Source: JAAYCI01 sp031551695 (lineage in GTDB: Bacteria > Bacillota > Clostridia > Oscillospirales > Ruminococcaceae). From it: a stretch of 45,603 bases of DNA. Every line of letters starts with the position of its first letter. Within the stretch, counting starts at the first letter, position 1. Made by a program: the position numbers and the translations under genes. This document shows, in pieces, positions 33,126 through 40,580 of the stretch. The notes under the pieces are model-generated. The model made no database searches. It had not been told where the DNA came from and saw only the letters and a program-made list of their open reading frames with translations. The stretch lies in assembly GCA_031551695.1 (NCBI GenBank), contig JAVBNG010000051.1, positions 1 to 45,603 on the forward strand, written 5' to 3'.

Positions 33126-34424
33126 CTATAAAATACGTTCCTTTACTTTGTTCACTTCGTAATAGACCCGCTCCGTGTCGATGCCGGGGAACGCGCCGTT
33201 TTCCATCACGACCTTGCCGTCGATAAGCACGGTGTGGGCCGTGTTGGAAGAGCCGGAATACACAAGCGCCGTGGCAAGGTCCCCCGGCGGGCAAAACTCC
33301 GGCCCCGCCAGGTCGATGAGGGCGATGTCCGCCCGTTTGCCAGGGGCGATGCTGCCGGTGATGTCGCCAAGGCCCAGCGCGTTTGCGCCGTTTTGCGTGC
33401 CGCACAGCAGGGTCTGCTTCGCGGGCATGGCGGTGGAATTCTGCATGGTGCCCTTGTGGATGAGCGACAGGACGCTCATTTCCTTGAACATGTTCAGGTT
33501 GTTGTTGCTGGCGCAGCCGTCGGTGCCAACGCACACGTTCACGCCCGCTTCCAAAAGCTGCGGCACCGGGGCAAAGCCGTTGCCCAGCTTCATGTTGCTG
33601 ATGGGGTTCGTGGCCACGCTGACGTTGTTGCGCTTCAAAATGGCGATGTCGTCGCCCTCAAGATGCACACAATGGGCCGCCACGGTGGGCATGGTGAAAA
33701 AGCCAATGCTCTCCAGATATTCCGGCGGTGTTTTGCCGCCGTGGGCAGCCTTGCAGCGTTCCACCTCGCCCACGGTTTCAGACAAATGGGTGTGTATGCG
33801 CAGGCCTTCTTTGGCGGCCAGCTGGGCAACATGGCGCAAAAAGGCCTCGTCGCAGGTGTAAATGGCATGGGGGCCCAGCATCACGCCGTGCAGGCGGTTC
33901 GAGGCGGCGGACGCCTCCCGCTCCCACATGCTGTCCTCAATGCGTCGCAAAGCGGCGGCGTCGTCCGGGCCGCTGCCCACCAGCCCGCGGGAAAACACGG
34001 CCCGCATGCCGGTGTCGGCGGCGGCTTTCAGGTCCATGCCGCGCAGTAGGTGCATGTCCAAAAAGCAGGTGGTGCCGCTTTTGATCATCTCCATACAGCC
34101 CAGCATGGCGCCCCAATACGCGTCCTCCGGCACCAGCAGGTCTTCCTTGGGCTGGATGCGCCCGAACAGCCACTCGTCAAAGTCCACGTCGTCGGCGTAG
34201 TTGCGGAATATGGTCATATAGGTGTGGGTGTGGGCGTTCACAAGGCCCGGCATGGCCAGCTTGTCCGTGCCGTCGATGGTTTTGTCCGGCGCAAAGCCCC
34301 CGGGCAATGTGCCCACGGCCAGGATGCTGTCGCCGTCGATGGCGATGTCGGCCTGTTCGGTGTGCACGCCGGCCGCGCCGCCGTCTGTCAGCAGCACTTT
34401 GGCGTTTTTGATGGCGATTTTCAT
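33126..34424 (-). CDS. Amidohydrolase, 5-methylthioadenosine/S-adenosylhomocysteine deaminase type
   Basis: A metal-dependent TIM-barrel deaminase of 432 residues. Metal ligands are His65 and His67 in NAHTHT, a His in HTHLSET and a His in AAHCVHLEG, and an Asp in GTDGCASNNNLNMF closes the active site. This motif set fits the MtaD/SsnA group, which deaminates S-adenosylhomocysteine, methylthioadenosine or adenosine to inosine-type products. The adjacent SAH hydrolase gene supports a purine-nucleoside substrate. AAGGAG precedes the ATG. It lies 15 nt after the channel-like gene. Exact substrate is not readable from sequence. Confidence 0.88.
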   Translation of the reverse strand: MKIAIKNAKVLLTDGGAAGVHTEQADIAIDGDSILAVGTLPGGFAPDKTIDGTDKLAMPGLVNAHTHTYMTIFRNYADDVDFDEWLFGRIQPKEDLLVPEDAYWGAMLGCMEMIKSGTTCFLDMHLLRGMDLKAAADTGMRAVFSRGLVGSGPDDAAALRRIEDSMWEREASAASNRLHGVMLGPHAIYTCDEAFLRHVAQLAAKEGLRIHTHLSETVGEVERCKAAHGGKTPPEYLESIGFFTMPTVAAHCVHLEGDDIAILKRNNVSVATNPISNMKLGNGFAPVPQLLEAGVNVCVGTDGCASNNNLNMFKEMSVLSLIHKGTMQNSTAMPAKQTLLCGTQNGANALGLGDITGSIAPGKRADIALIDLAGPEFCPPGDLATALVYSGSSNTAHTVLIDGKVVMENGAFPGIDTERVYYEVNKVKERIL

Positions 34425-34439
34425 GGGGTGCTCCTTACC

Positions 34440-35600
34440 TTAAAAGATATAAGACGCCAGCGGCAGGGCCACCTGGCCCACCACAGTGATGGCAAGCATG
34501 GCGTAAAAAAGCATACGGCCATAGTAATTTGTAAACTCGCTGCCGGGGTTTTTCTTGCGTTCCCGGTTGATGCTGATGACGGCGATGGTGGTGCCCAAAA
34601 TGGACAGCATGCCCCAGATGTTCACAAACTCCAAAAGGCCCATTTGCAGTGCATCCGGCAGCAGGTTTGCGCCGATCATGATATTGCTGACCGTGCCGAA
34701 CAAGGCGCCCGGCAGCATGCCCAGCGGGTCCACACGGTGGTAGGTGCAGATGTACAGGGCGATCAGCGTCCAGGTGAGGGTGCCGGCCAGAGCGATGAAG
34801 CATTTGAAATACATGCCGAAGTCGGCCCGGTTGATCTCCACCGCCGTCACAAGCTCGGCGTTCATTTCGCTGTTTTCAAGGCGCGGGTCTCCGTGGGTGG
34901 AGTCGTACAGCATGGTGACGGCGCCGACATCGTGGCGCATGAACTGATAGCCTGTGACGGACATGGCCCAGTTGATGCCGCTGCCCTCCTTGTCCGCGTC
35001 GTACACTGCCTGCTGGATGGGAATGTCGCTTTCCACATAAAAGCGCAGTTGGTGGCTTTCCAGCGGGAAGCGCCGTGTCTCGAAGTTTTTGGACACGTTC
35101 ACGTCGATGCGTACCAGCTGGTAATTTACGCCGTTCTCATAGCTTTCCGACACAACGCTCTGGTGGTTCACCGCACCCTTGTAAATGCGGAAGTGGTGGG
35201 CGGGGTCGAGGCCCGCGTCGCCTTCCCAGCGGAACCACACCAGCGCCTCCACGCGGAAATAGCTGTCCCGCAGGTTGATTTCGCGCATATTCTCCACATA
35301 GGTGCCCACCAGCACGCGGGTGGCGTTCGCGCTTAATGTTTCAGCCAGTTCCGCCTGTGCGGCGTTGTCGTGCAAATGGGCCTGCCAAGTGTCTTCGGCA
35401 TGGGTGCGGTCTTGGATGAGCACCGAGAGGAAATACATTAAAATGATGGCGGCAATGCCGAAAAACAAAAGAAAAACGATTGCGATGCGTCTTTTTTGCG
35501 CGGGTTCCCAATCGCGCATGCGCATTTTTTGCTTTGCCGCCGCGTCGTCCGGGGCGGCGGCGGTTTGGCCCTCTGCCGCAGGTGGCTTTTTTTCGTCCAT
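34440..35600 (-). CDS. Pentameric ligand-gated ion channel-like membrane protein
   Basis: A 386-residue protein. The ATG at 35600 has GAGGAG 8 nt upstream; the TTG 6 nt earlier is too close to it. A charged cytoplasmic tail is followed by an anchor helix (about 40-62), an extracytoplasmic beta-rich domain of about 200 residues and four C-terminal helices (about 265-290, 291-320, 321-345, 363-386). The extracellular part has YVENMREINLRDSYFRVEAL and FETRRFPLESHQLRFYVES, which resemble Cys-loop/GLIC-type receptor strands. The second and third helices (PGALFGTVSNIMIG, LLPD, EFVNIWGML) resemble M2-M3. The extra N-terminal helix is not found in GLIC or ELIC. Ligand and ion preference are unknown; the operon suggests a nucleoside-related signal, which is speculation. 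Confidence 0.65.
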   Translation of the reverse strand: MDEKKPPAAEGQTAAAPDDAAAKQKMRMRDWEPAQKRRIAIVFLLFFGIAAIILMYFLSVLIQDRTHAEDTWQAHLHDNAAQAELAETLSANATRVLVGTYVENMREINLRDSYFRVEALVWFRWEGDAGLDPAHHFRIYKGAVNHQSVVSESYENGVNYQLVRIDVNVSKNFETRRFPLESHQLRFYVESDIPIQQAVYDADKEGSGINWAMSVTGYQFMRHDVGAVTMLYDSTHGDPRLENSEMNAELVTAVEINRADFGMYFKCFIALAGTLTWTLIALYICTYHRVDPLGMLPGALFGTVSNIMIGANLLPDALQMGLLEFVNIWGMLSILGTTIAVISINRERKKNPGSEFTNYYGRMLFYAMLAITVVGQVALPLASYIF

Positions 35601-35653
35601 ATGCAATTCTCCTCACATTCGTTTCTGCCGCGCCGATGAGACATATTTAATAC

Positions 35654-35682
35654 AGTATATCTTGGCCGGGTGGCATTTGCAA
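35654..35682 (-). promoter_or_regulatory. Promoter of the channel/SAH operon
   Basis: On the minus strand: -35 TTGCAA (35677-35682), 17-nt spacer, -10 TATACT (35654-35659). It reads into the channel-like gene about 50 nt away and is divergent from the ABC importer promoter. Confidence 0.7.
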
Positions 35683-35727
35683 GGCGCGCACGGCGCTGCC
35701 CCCGCCGAACTGTTTGCAGGCATAACC

Positions 35728-35757
35728 TTGACGCGTTGCCTTAGGATGGGATATATT
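35728..35757 (+). promoter_or_regulatory. Promoter of the ABC importer operon
   Basis: -35 TTGACG (35728-35733), 18-nt spacer, -10 TATATT (35752-35757). The leader to the ATG at 35805 is only about 40 nt, too short for a T-box or riboswitch. Confidence 0.65.
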
Positions 35758-35804
35758 AAAGATAATATTGTGCGTGTCTGTGCAAGGAGGCAGAGGGGGT
35801 TAAC

Positions 35805-36767
35805 ATGAAAAAAATTATTACTTTAGCGTTGGCGGCTGTGCTGGCGCTTGGGCTGGCCGCGTGTTCTTCGGGCGGCGCGGCCGGCGGCGGAAAAAATGTG
35901 AAGATAGGTGTGATCCAGCTGGTGGCGCATCCGGCGCTGGACGCCAGCTACAACGGTTTTGTAAACGGCCTGGCCGAGGCAGGTTATGCCGAGGGCAAAA
36001 ACCTGACACTTGATTTCCAAAACGCCAACGGCGAAATTTCCAACTGCCCCACCATCGCTTCAAAGCTGGTGAACGATAAAAACGACCTGATTTTGGCCAT
36101 TGCCACGCCCGCGGCGCAGGCGGTGGCCGAGAAGACGAGGGATATCCCCATTTTGGTGACGGCCGTGACGGACCCGGCCGGGGCCGCCCTGGTGGAGACC
36201 AACGAAAAACCCGGCACCAACGTCACCGGCACGTCGGACCTGACGCCGGTGAAGGAGCAGTTGCTGCTTTTGAAGGAGCTGTGCCCGGACGTGGAGAAGG
36301 TAGGCTTTTTGTTTTCGTCCAGCGAGGCGAATTCGCTCATTCAAATTGGCATGGCGCAGGAGGCCGCCGACGGGCTGGGCCTCGAATATGAGGAGTACAC
36401 CATCTCCAGCACCAACGAGCTGCAGTCTGTTTTGCAAAGCATGGTGGGCAAGGTGGACGCCGTTTACAGCCCCACGGACAACCTGGTGGCCACGGCGGTG
36501 AGCACCGTGTCGGCCTTTGCTATCGACAACAAGCTTCCCTTCATCGCGGGCGAAAAGGCCCTTGTGGACGGCGGCGCATTGGCCAGCGTGTCCATCGATT
36601 ATTACAACCTGGGCGTGCTGACGGCGAAGCAAGCTGTGGAGATCATTGAAGGCGGCAAAAAGCCCGCCGACATGCCCATTCAATACCAAACGAAGTTTGA
36701 GACCGTGGTGAACACGGAAACAGCGAAGGCGCTGGGCGTTGCCGTGCCGGACAAATACGCTGCATGA
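35805..36767 (+). CDS. ABC transporter substrate-binding lipoprotein (TrpX/DUF534 type)
   Basis: The 320-residue protein has a type II signal peptide ending LGLAAC (lipidated Cys at residue 20) and a two-lobed periplasmic-binding fold (IGVIQLVAHPALDASYNGF, LVTAVTDPAGAALVE, NVTGTSDLTPVKEQL). These features mark the ABC_sub_bind family. Characterised streptococcal relatives bind aromatic amino acids such as tryptophan, but many members are unassigned and no T-box is present here. AAGGAGG precedes the ATG. It is the first of three genes encoding a complete importer. Confidence 0.9.
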   Translation: MKKIITLALAAVLALGLAACSSGGAAGGGKNVKIGVIQLVAHPALDASYNGFVNGLAEAGYAEGKNLTLDFQNANGEISNCPTIASKLVNDKNDLILAIATPAAQAVAEKTRDIPILVTAVTDPAGAALVETNEKPGTNVTGTSDLTPVKEQLLLLKELCPDVEKVGFLFSSSEANSLIQIGMAQEAADGLGLEYEEYTISSTNELQSVLQSMVGKVDAVYSPTDNLVATAVSTVSAFAIDNKLPFIAGEKALVDGGALASVSIDYYNLGVLTAKQAVEIIEGGKKPADMPIQYQTKFETVVNTETAKALGVAVPDKYAA

Positions 36768-36796
36768 CGCGCTGAACAGAAAGTGGGCCAAAACGG

Positions 36797-37717
36797 ATGA
36801 ATGTGTTGCTGGCGATACTGGACGCCGTGTCGCAGGGGGTTCTGTGGGCGGTGATGACATTGGGTGTGTTCATTACTTATAAGCTGCTGGATTTTGCGGA
36901 CCTGAGTGTGGACGGCACATTCGCGCTGGGGGGCGCGGTGTCGGCGGTGATGATTTCCAAGGGCATGAACCCCTTTTTTGGCCTGCTGGTTTCCCTGCTG
37001 GCGGGAATGGCGGGCGGCGCGGTGACGGGCCTTTTGAACACCAAGCTGAAGATACCCGGCCTTTTGGCCGGCATTTTGACCATGCTGGGCATGTATTCCA
37101 TTAACATGCGCATCATGGGGCGTTCCAACACGCCGCTGCTGGGGCAGGAGACGGTCGTGTCGCTGGTGGAAAGGGTGCTGCCCCTTTCGCGCAATTTGGT
37201 GAACCTAGTCATTGGCGTAATGTTTTGCGCGGCGCTGGTGGCGGCCATGTACTGGTTTTTCGGCACGGAGATCGGTTGTGCCCTGCGCGCCACGGGTGTG
37301 AACGAAAACATGGCCCGGGCGCTGGGCGCCAACACAGATACTTACATTATTTTAGGGCTGCTGCTTTCCAACGGGCTGGTGGCTTTAAGCGGCGGCCTGG
37401 TGGCCCAAAGCCAGGGCTTTGCCGACGTGGGCATGGGCACGGGCACCATCGTCATCGGCCTCGCGTCCATCATCGTGGGCGAAACGGTGTTCCGCTTCAT
37501 GCGGGGCAATTTTGCGCTGCGGCTCGTCACGGCGGTGCTGGGCAGCGTGCTGTACCGCATCATCATTGCCGTGGTGCTGCAGTTGGGGCTTAACACCAAT
37601 GATTTGAAACTGTTCTCGGCGGTGATTGTGGTGCTGGCGCTTTCGCTGCCGCGCTTTGGCCGCGGGCTGCGCGCCAGGCAGGCCAAGGCGGCGGAGAAGG
37701 AGGGAGACAATGCTTGA
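36797..37717 (+). CDS. ABC transporter permease
   Basis: A 306-residue inner-membrane permease of the branched-chain amino acid/LivH-like superfamily with eight or more hydrophobic segments. FADLSVDGTFALGGAVSAVM near the N-terminus and LRATGVNENMARALGANTD in the cytoplasmic coupling loop are typical of permeases paired with DUF534 binding proteins. It starts 29 nt after the binding-protein stop and overlaps the ATPase start by 8 nt. It should form a homodimeric channel, as no second permease gene is present. Confidence 0.92.
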   Translation: MNVLLAILDAVSQGVLWAVMTLGVFITYKLLDFADLSVDGTFALGGAVSAVMISKGMNPFFGLLVSLLAGMAGGAVTGLLNTKLKIPGLLAGILTMLGMYSINMRIMGRSNTPLLGQETVVSLVERVLPLSRNLVNLVIGVMFCAALVAAMYWFFGTEIGCALRATGVNENMARALGANTDTYIILGLLLSNGLVALSGGLVAQSQGFADVGMGTGTIVIGLASIIVGETVFRFMRGNFALRLVTAVLGSVLYRIIIAVVLQLGLNTNDLKLFSAVIVVLALSLPRFGRGLRARQAKAAEKEGDNA

Positions 37718-38504
37718 GCTGAAAGCTGTGCGCAAGGTGTTTTTTTCCGGATCCGTGAACGAGAAAGTGGCGCTTTCGGGCGTGGACCTTACCATAAACG
37801 ACGGCGATTTTGTGACGGTGATTGGCGGAAACGGCGCGGGAAAATCCACGCTGCTGAACGTGGTGGCCGGGGTGTACCCGCCAGAGGGCGGGCGCATTGC
37901 CATAGACGGTGAAGACGTGACCGCCATGCCGGAGTACCGCCGCGCGGCGCTGCTTGGCCGCGTGTTCCAGGACCCGATGATGGGCACGGCGGCGGAGATG
38001 ATTCTGGAGGAGAACCTTGCCATGGCGAACCGCCGGGGCAGCCGCCGCACGCTGAAGTGGGAAGTGACGAACGAAGAGCGAGCGGAGTTTGTGGCGAAGC
38101 TGAAAGAGCTGGAACTGGGCCTGGAGACCCGGCTGACAGCGAAGGCGGGCCTCTTGTCCGGCGGACAGCGCCAGGCGCTGACGCTGCTGATGGCCACCTT
38201 GAAACAGCCAAAGCTGCTGCTGCTGGATGAGCACACCGCCGCCCTGGACCCCAAAACCGCCCGCAAGGTGCTGGATTTGACCTGCAAGCTGGTGGAGGAA
38301 CACGGCCTTACCACGCTGATGATCACCCACAATATGAAGGACGCCATCCGCGTGGGTAACCGGCTCATCATGATGTACGAGGGAACTATTATTTACGACG
38401 TGCGCGGCGAAGAAAAGGCGGCCCTTAAAACAGCCGACCTGATGCAGAAATTTGAAACCGTGAGCGGCGGCGAATTTGCCAGCGACCGCATGATGCTGGG
38501 GTAG
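37710..38504 (+). CDS. ABC transporter ATP-binding protein
   Basis: The 264-residue ATPase starts at the ATG at 37710 with GGAGG upstream, inside the permease stop region. Walker A is GGNGAGKST (about 39-47), the signature is LSGGQRQAL, Walker B is LLLLDEHTAALD and the switch His is in MITHNM. All catalytic parts are present. With the binding protein and permease it completes the importer. No clear terminator was found before the tRNA-Val promoter at 38613. Confidence 0.95.
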   Translation: MLELKAVRKVFFSGSVNEKVALSGVDLTINDGDFVTVIGGNGAGKSTLLNVVAGVYPPEGGRIAIDGEDVTAMPEYRRAALLGRVFQDPMMGTAAEMILEENLAMANRRGSRRTLKWEVTNEERAEFVAKLKELELGLETRLTAKAGLLSGGQRQALTLLMATLKQPKLLLLDEHTAALDPKTARKVLDLTCKLVEEHGLTTLMITHNMKDAIRVGNRLIMMYEGTIIYDVRGEEKAALKTADLMQKFETVSGGEFASDRMMLG

Positions 38505-38612
38505 GCGGCGTGTTTGGCGGGTGGTGCGCGCCTGTTTTTCACACCAAGGCCCACACAGCGCGGCGCGGCCCGGATGCCTGGCGCCGGCGCGGAAAAAAAT
38601 TGCGAAAGCATC

Positions 38613-38641
38613 TTGATGTTTGCGCAGCAGGATGCTATAAT
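38613..38641 (+). promoter_or_regulatory. tRNA-Val promoter
   Basis: -35 TTGATG (38613-38618), 17-nt spacer, -10 TATAAT (38636-38641), followed after a short leader by the tRNA at 38669. Confidence 0.85.
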
Positions 38642-38668
38642 AGCAAAGCGGGCGTGTTCCGCACCCAT

Positions 38669-38745
38669 GGGGGTTTAGCTCAGCTGGTTAGAGTGCCTGC
38701 ATCACACGCAGGAAGTCTGGGGTTCGAGTCCCTAAATCCCCACCA
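38669..38745 (+). tRNA. tRNA-Val (anticodon CAC)
   Basis: A 77-nt tRNA with encoded CCA. The acceptor GGGGGTT pairs with AATCCCC (one G-U) and the discriminator is A. The anticodon stem CCTGC/GCAGG carries loop ATCACAC, giving anticodon CAC, which reads GUG. The T-arm is TGGGG-TTCGAGT-CCCTA. A promoter and terminator flank it closely, so it is a stand-alone gene. Confidence 0.95.
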
Positions 38746-38751
38746 TGAAAT

Positions 38752-38786
38752 AGGCCGCTGCTTCATTCGAAGCGGCGGCCTGTTTT
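38752..38786 (+). terminator. tRNA-Val terminator
   Basis: A 13-bp stem (AGGCCGCTGCTTC / GAAGCGGCGGCCT, one wobble) with a 4-nt loop is followed by GTTTTG. Confidence 0.85.
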
Positions 38787-38839
38787 GATAAATTTGATAA
38801 AACAGCACGTGGTGCACAAACATTGCAGGCAAGGGGGGC

Positions 38840-40534
38840 GTGGCTCTGAAGGCGTTCATATTTTTGCAGGCCGGTGGGCCCGCGCCGCAGCGACAGGCCC
38901 CTTCGGGTTTTGCGTTTGCAAACGGTGAAAGCCTGTTGGCGCGCCAGCTGCGTGTTTTGCACGGCTGTGGCGTGGAGGAAACGGTGGTGTTTGGCGGCGG
39001 GGCCGCCGGGCTGCCCGCCGACGCGCCCGTGTACCCCAGTATGCCCGTGGTGTTTGCGGCGGCGGGCGAAGACGCCGCGCGGCACGGCCTTTTGAAAAAC
39101 GGCGGGCTGGTGCTTTCCGGCGAGATGGTGTACGGCGCGGGGTTTATCCGCGCGCTGCTGGGGGGCGAAAGCCCGGACGTGATGACCGTGGAGTCGGTGC
39201 GCGAAGGGCAAGGCGCGCGGCTGTTCGCGCGGCTGGATATGCGCTTTGCCGCTGCGGTAGGGCGCACGCTTGCCGGGCCCGGTGTTTGGGCGTGCCTGCC
39301 GGCGGCAAAGCTGGGGCCGAAAAGCGCGGCCGCGCTTGCGCCGTTTTTGCCCACCCTCTTCGGCGGCGCGGATGACGGCGCGTTGGATGCCTTTGCACAG
39401 GCGGCAAACGCCATTTTGGCCGGGCGGGAAGTGAAATATTTGCGCAGTGGCCCGCCCTGTGCGCCGGAGGACGCGCGGCGGGCCTATGGCTTTCGAATGG
39501 GCGAAAACAACGGCGAGGAAGTGCCGTTTGCCTTGCGCGCCAATAGTGAAGCGGCGTTTTCCGCGGCGAAAACGGTTTTGCAGGGCCTAGACGCCGCGGC
39601 GCGGTGCGCGCCGGAGCAGGGCGGCATTTTGCGGCTGTTTGGTATGCCGGAAGCCGAAGCCGCGCCAAAGCCGCTGGTGGTGTGCGACGAAACCTACGGC
39701 GGCTTGCCCCTTGGCTTTTTGCTGACCCATTACGGCGTGGAACATGCGCTGTTTGCAGTGGGTGGTACAGACGGTACACGCACAGCGGCGAAAGCGGGCG
39801 TGCAAGAAGAGGATGAGATCGCCGCCACGGAAGTGTTTGCACGGGAAGGCTGCGGGCGCGTGGTTTCCATTGGCGGCGCGGGCGCCGTTTGCACGGCGGC
39901 GGAAGTAGCGCGGCGGGTTTCACGGTTTGGCGAGGGTGACGCGCCTGTTCGGCACACGGCGCTGCCGCTGTGCACGGGGCTGTTTGCCGCGTGCTGCGCG
40001 CCGCCGCCGGACGAAGTGCTGGTGGACGGGAACCTTTCCCTGTGGCTGGGCGCCGCCGCCGTGGACGATGCATACGCGGCCTGTTTACACGCGGCGGCGC
40101 TGCATGTGCTGCACAGCGCGGCGCGCGGCGCGCCGGAGGAAGAAGTACGGCGGGCGCTGTGGGCGCAAAGCGCAGAGAATGTGTTTGCGGGCCTTGAAAA
40201 GCTGTTGCGGTGTGTACCCGATATGTTGAATGAGGTGCGGATGTCCGCCAAAATGTTTGGTGGCATGTGCGCCGTTTTGCTTGGCGTGGGGCAGTGGGCT
40301 GCGGCGTGCGGGCAGGCGTCGCCGGCGGAGCGGGTGCTTGCCGGGGCGAACGGGCAGGGGCTGCAAAACGCAGCTGCCTTTGCCGCCCTGTGGCCGGAGT
40401 TGTTGCAGGCGGCGGGCGAAACGCGGACGGGCTTTGCCCATGCGGCCCGGTGCGGCGCGGCCAATGCGGAAGAAGCCGACGCGCGGGTGCGGGAATACGC
40501 GGCCACGGTGGCAAGGCGTGGCAAATTGGAGTAA
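38840..40534 (+). CDS. Unassigned protein: nucleotidyltransferase-like N-half, possible Fe-ADH-like C-half
   Basis: I do not recognise this 564-residue protein with certainty. The N-terminus (KAFIFLQAGG, then FANGESLLARQLRVLHGCGVEETVVFGG) resembles sugar-phosphate nucleotidyltransferases, but the GxGxR loop is replaced by GGPAPQR. The C-terminal half has a Rossmann-like GRVVSIGGAGAVCTAAEVA and helix-rich segments faintly like iron-alcohol dehydrogenase/dehydroquinate-synthase-fold proteins, without the metal-binding histidines. Start choice is unclear. GTG at 38840 is almost on top of the AAGGGGGG ribosome site, while a CTG at 38846 has better spacing and would give MKAFIF, the typical opening. 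It is very GC-rich and Ala-rich. The next gene starts 46 nt downstream in a glycopolymer cluster, so a role in precursor supply is plausible. Confidence 0.6.
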   Translation: MALKAFIFLQAGGPAPQRQAPSGFAFANGESLLARQLRVLHGCGVEETVVFGGGAAGLPADAPVYPSMPVVFAAAGEDAARHGLLKNGGLVLSGEMVYGAGFIRALLGGESPDVMTVESVREGQGARLFARLDMRFAAAVGRTLAGPGVWACLPAAKLGPKSAAALAPFLPTLFGGADDGALDAFAQAANAILAGREVKYLRSGPPCAPEDARRAYGFRMGENNGEEVPFALRANSEAAFSAAKTVLQGLDAAARCAPEQGGILRLFGMPEAEAAPKPLVVCDETYGGLPLGFLLTHYGVEHALFAVGGTDGTRTAAKAGVQEEDEIAATEVFAREGCGRVVSIGGAGAVCTAAEVARRVSRFGEGDAPVRHTALPLCTGLFAACCAPPPDEVLVDGNLSLWLGAAAVDDAYAACLHAAALHVLHSAARGAPEEEVRRALWAQSAENVFAGLEKLLRCVPDMLNEVRMSAKMFGGMCAVLLGVGQWAAACGQASPAERVLAGANGQGLQNAAAFAALWPELLQAAGETRTGFAHAARCGAANAEEADARVREYAATVARRGKLE

Positions 40535-40580
40535 AAAAGACGGCCCGGCCAAGGCGGCGGGTGCCGGAGAGGAGGCGGGC

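Noticed and set aside
35601..35804. Possible T-box or riboswitch before the ABC importer
   Set aside because: The leader between predicted start and ATG is only about 40 nt, with no specifier loop, antiterminator or aptamer-like core.
38510..38788. 92-codon frame across the tRNA-Val gene
   Set aside because: It reads through a complete tRNA, its promoter and its terminator.
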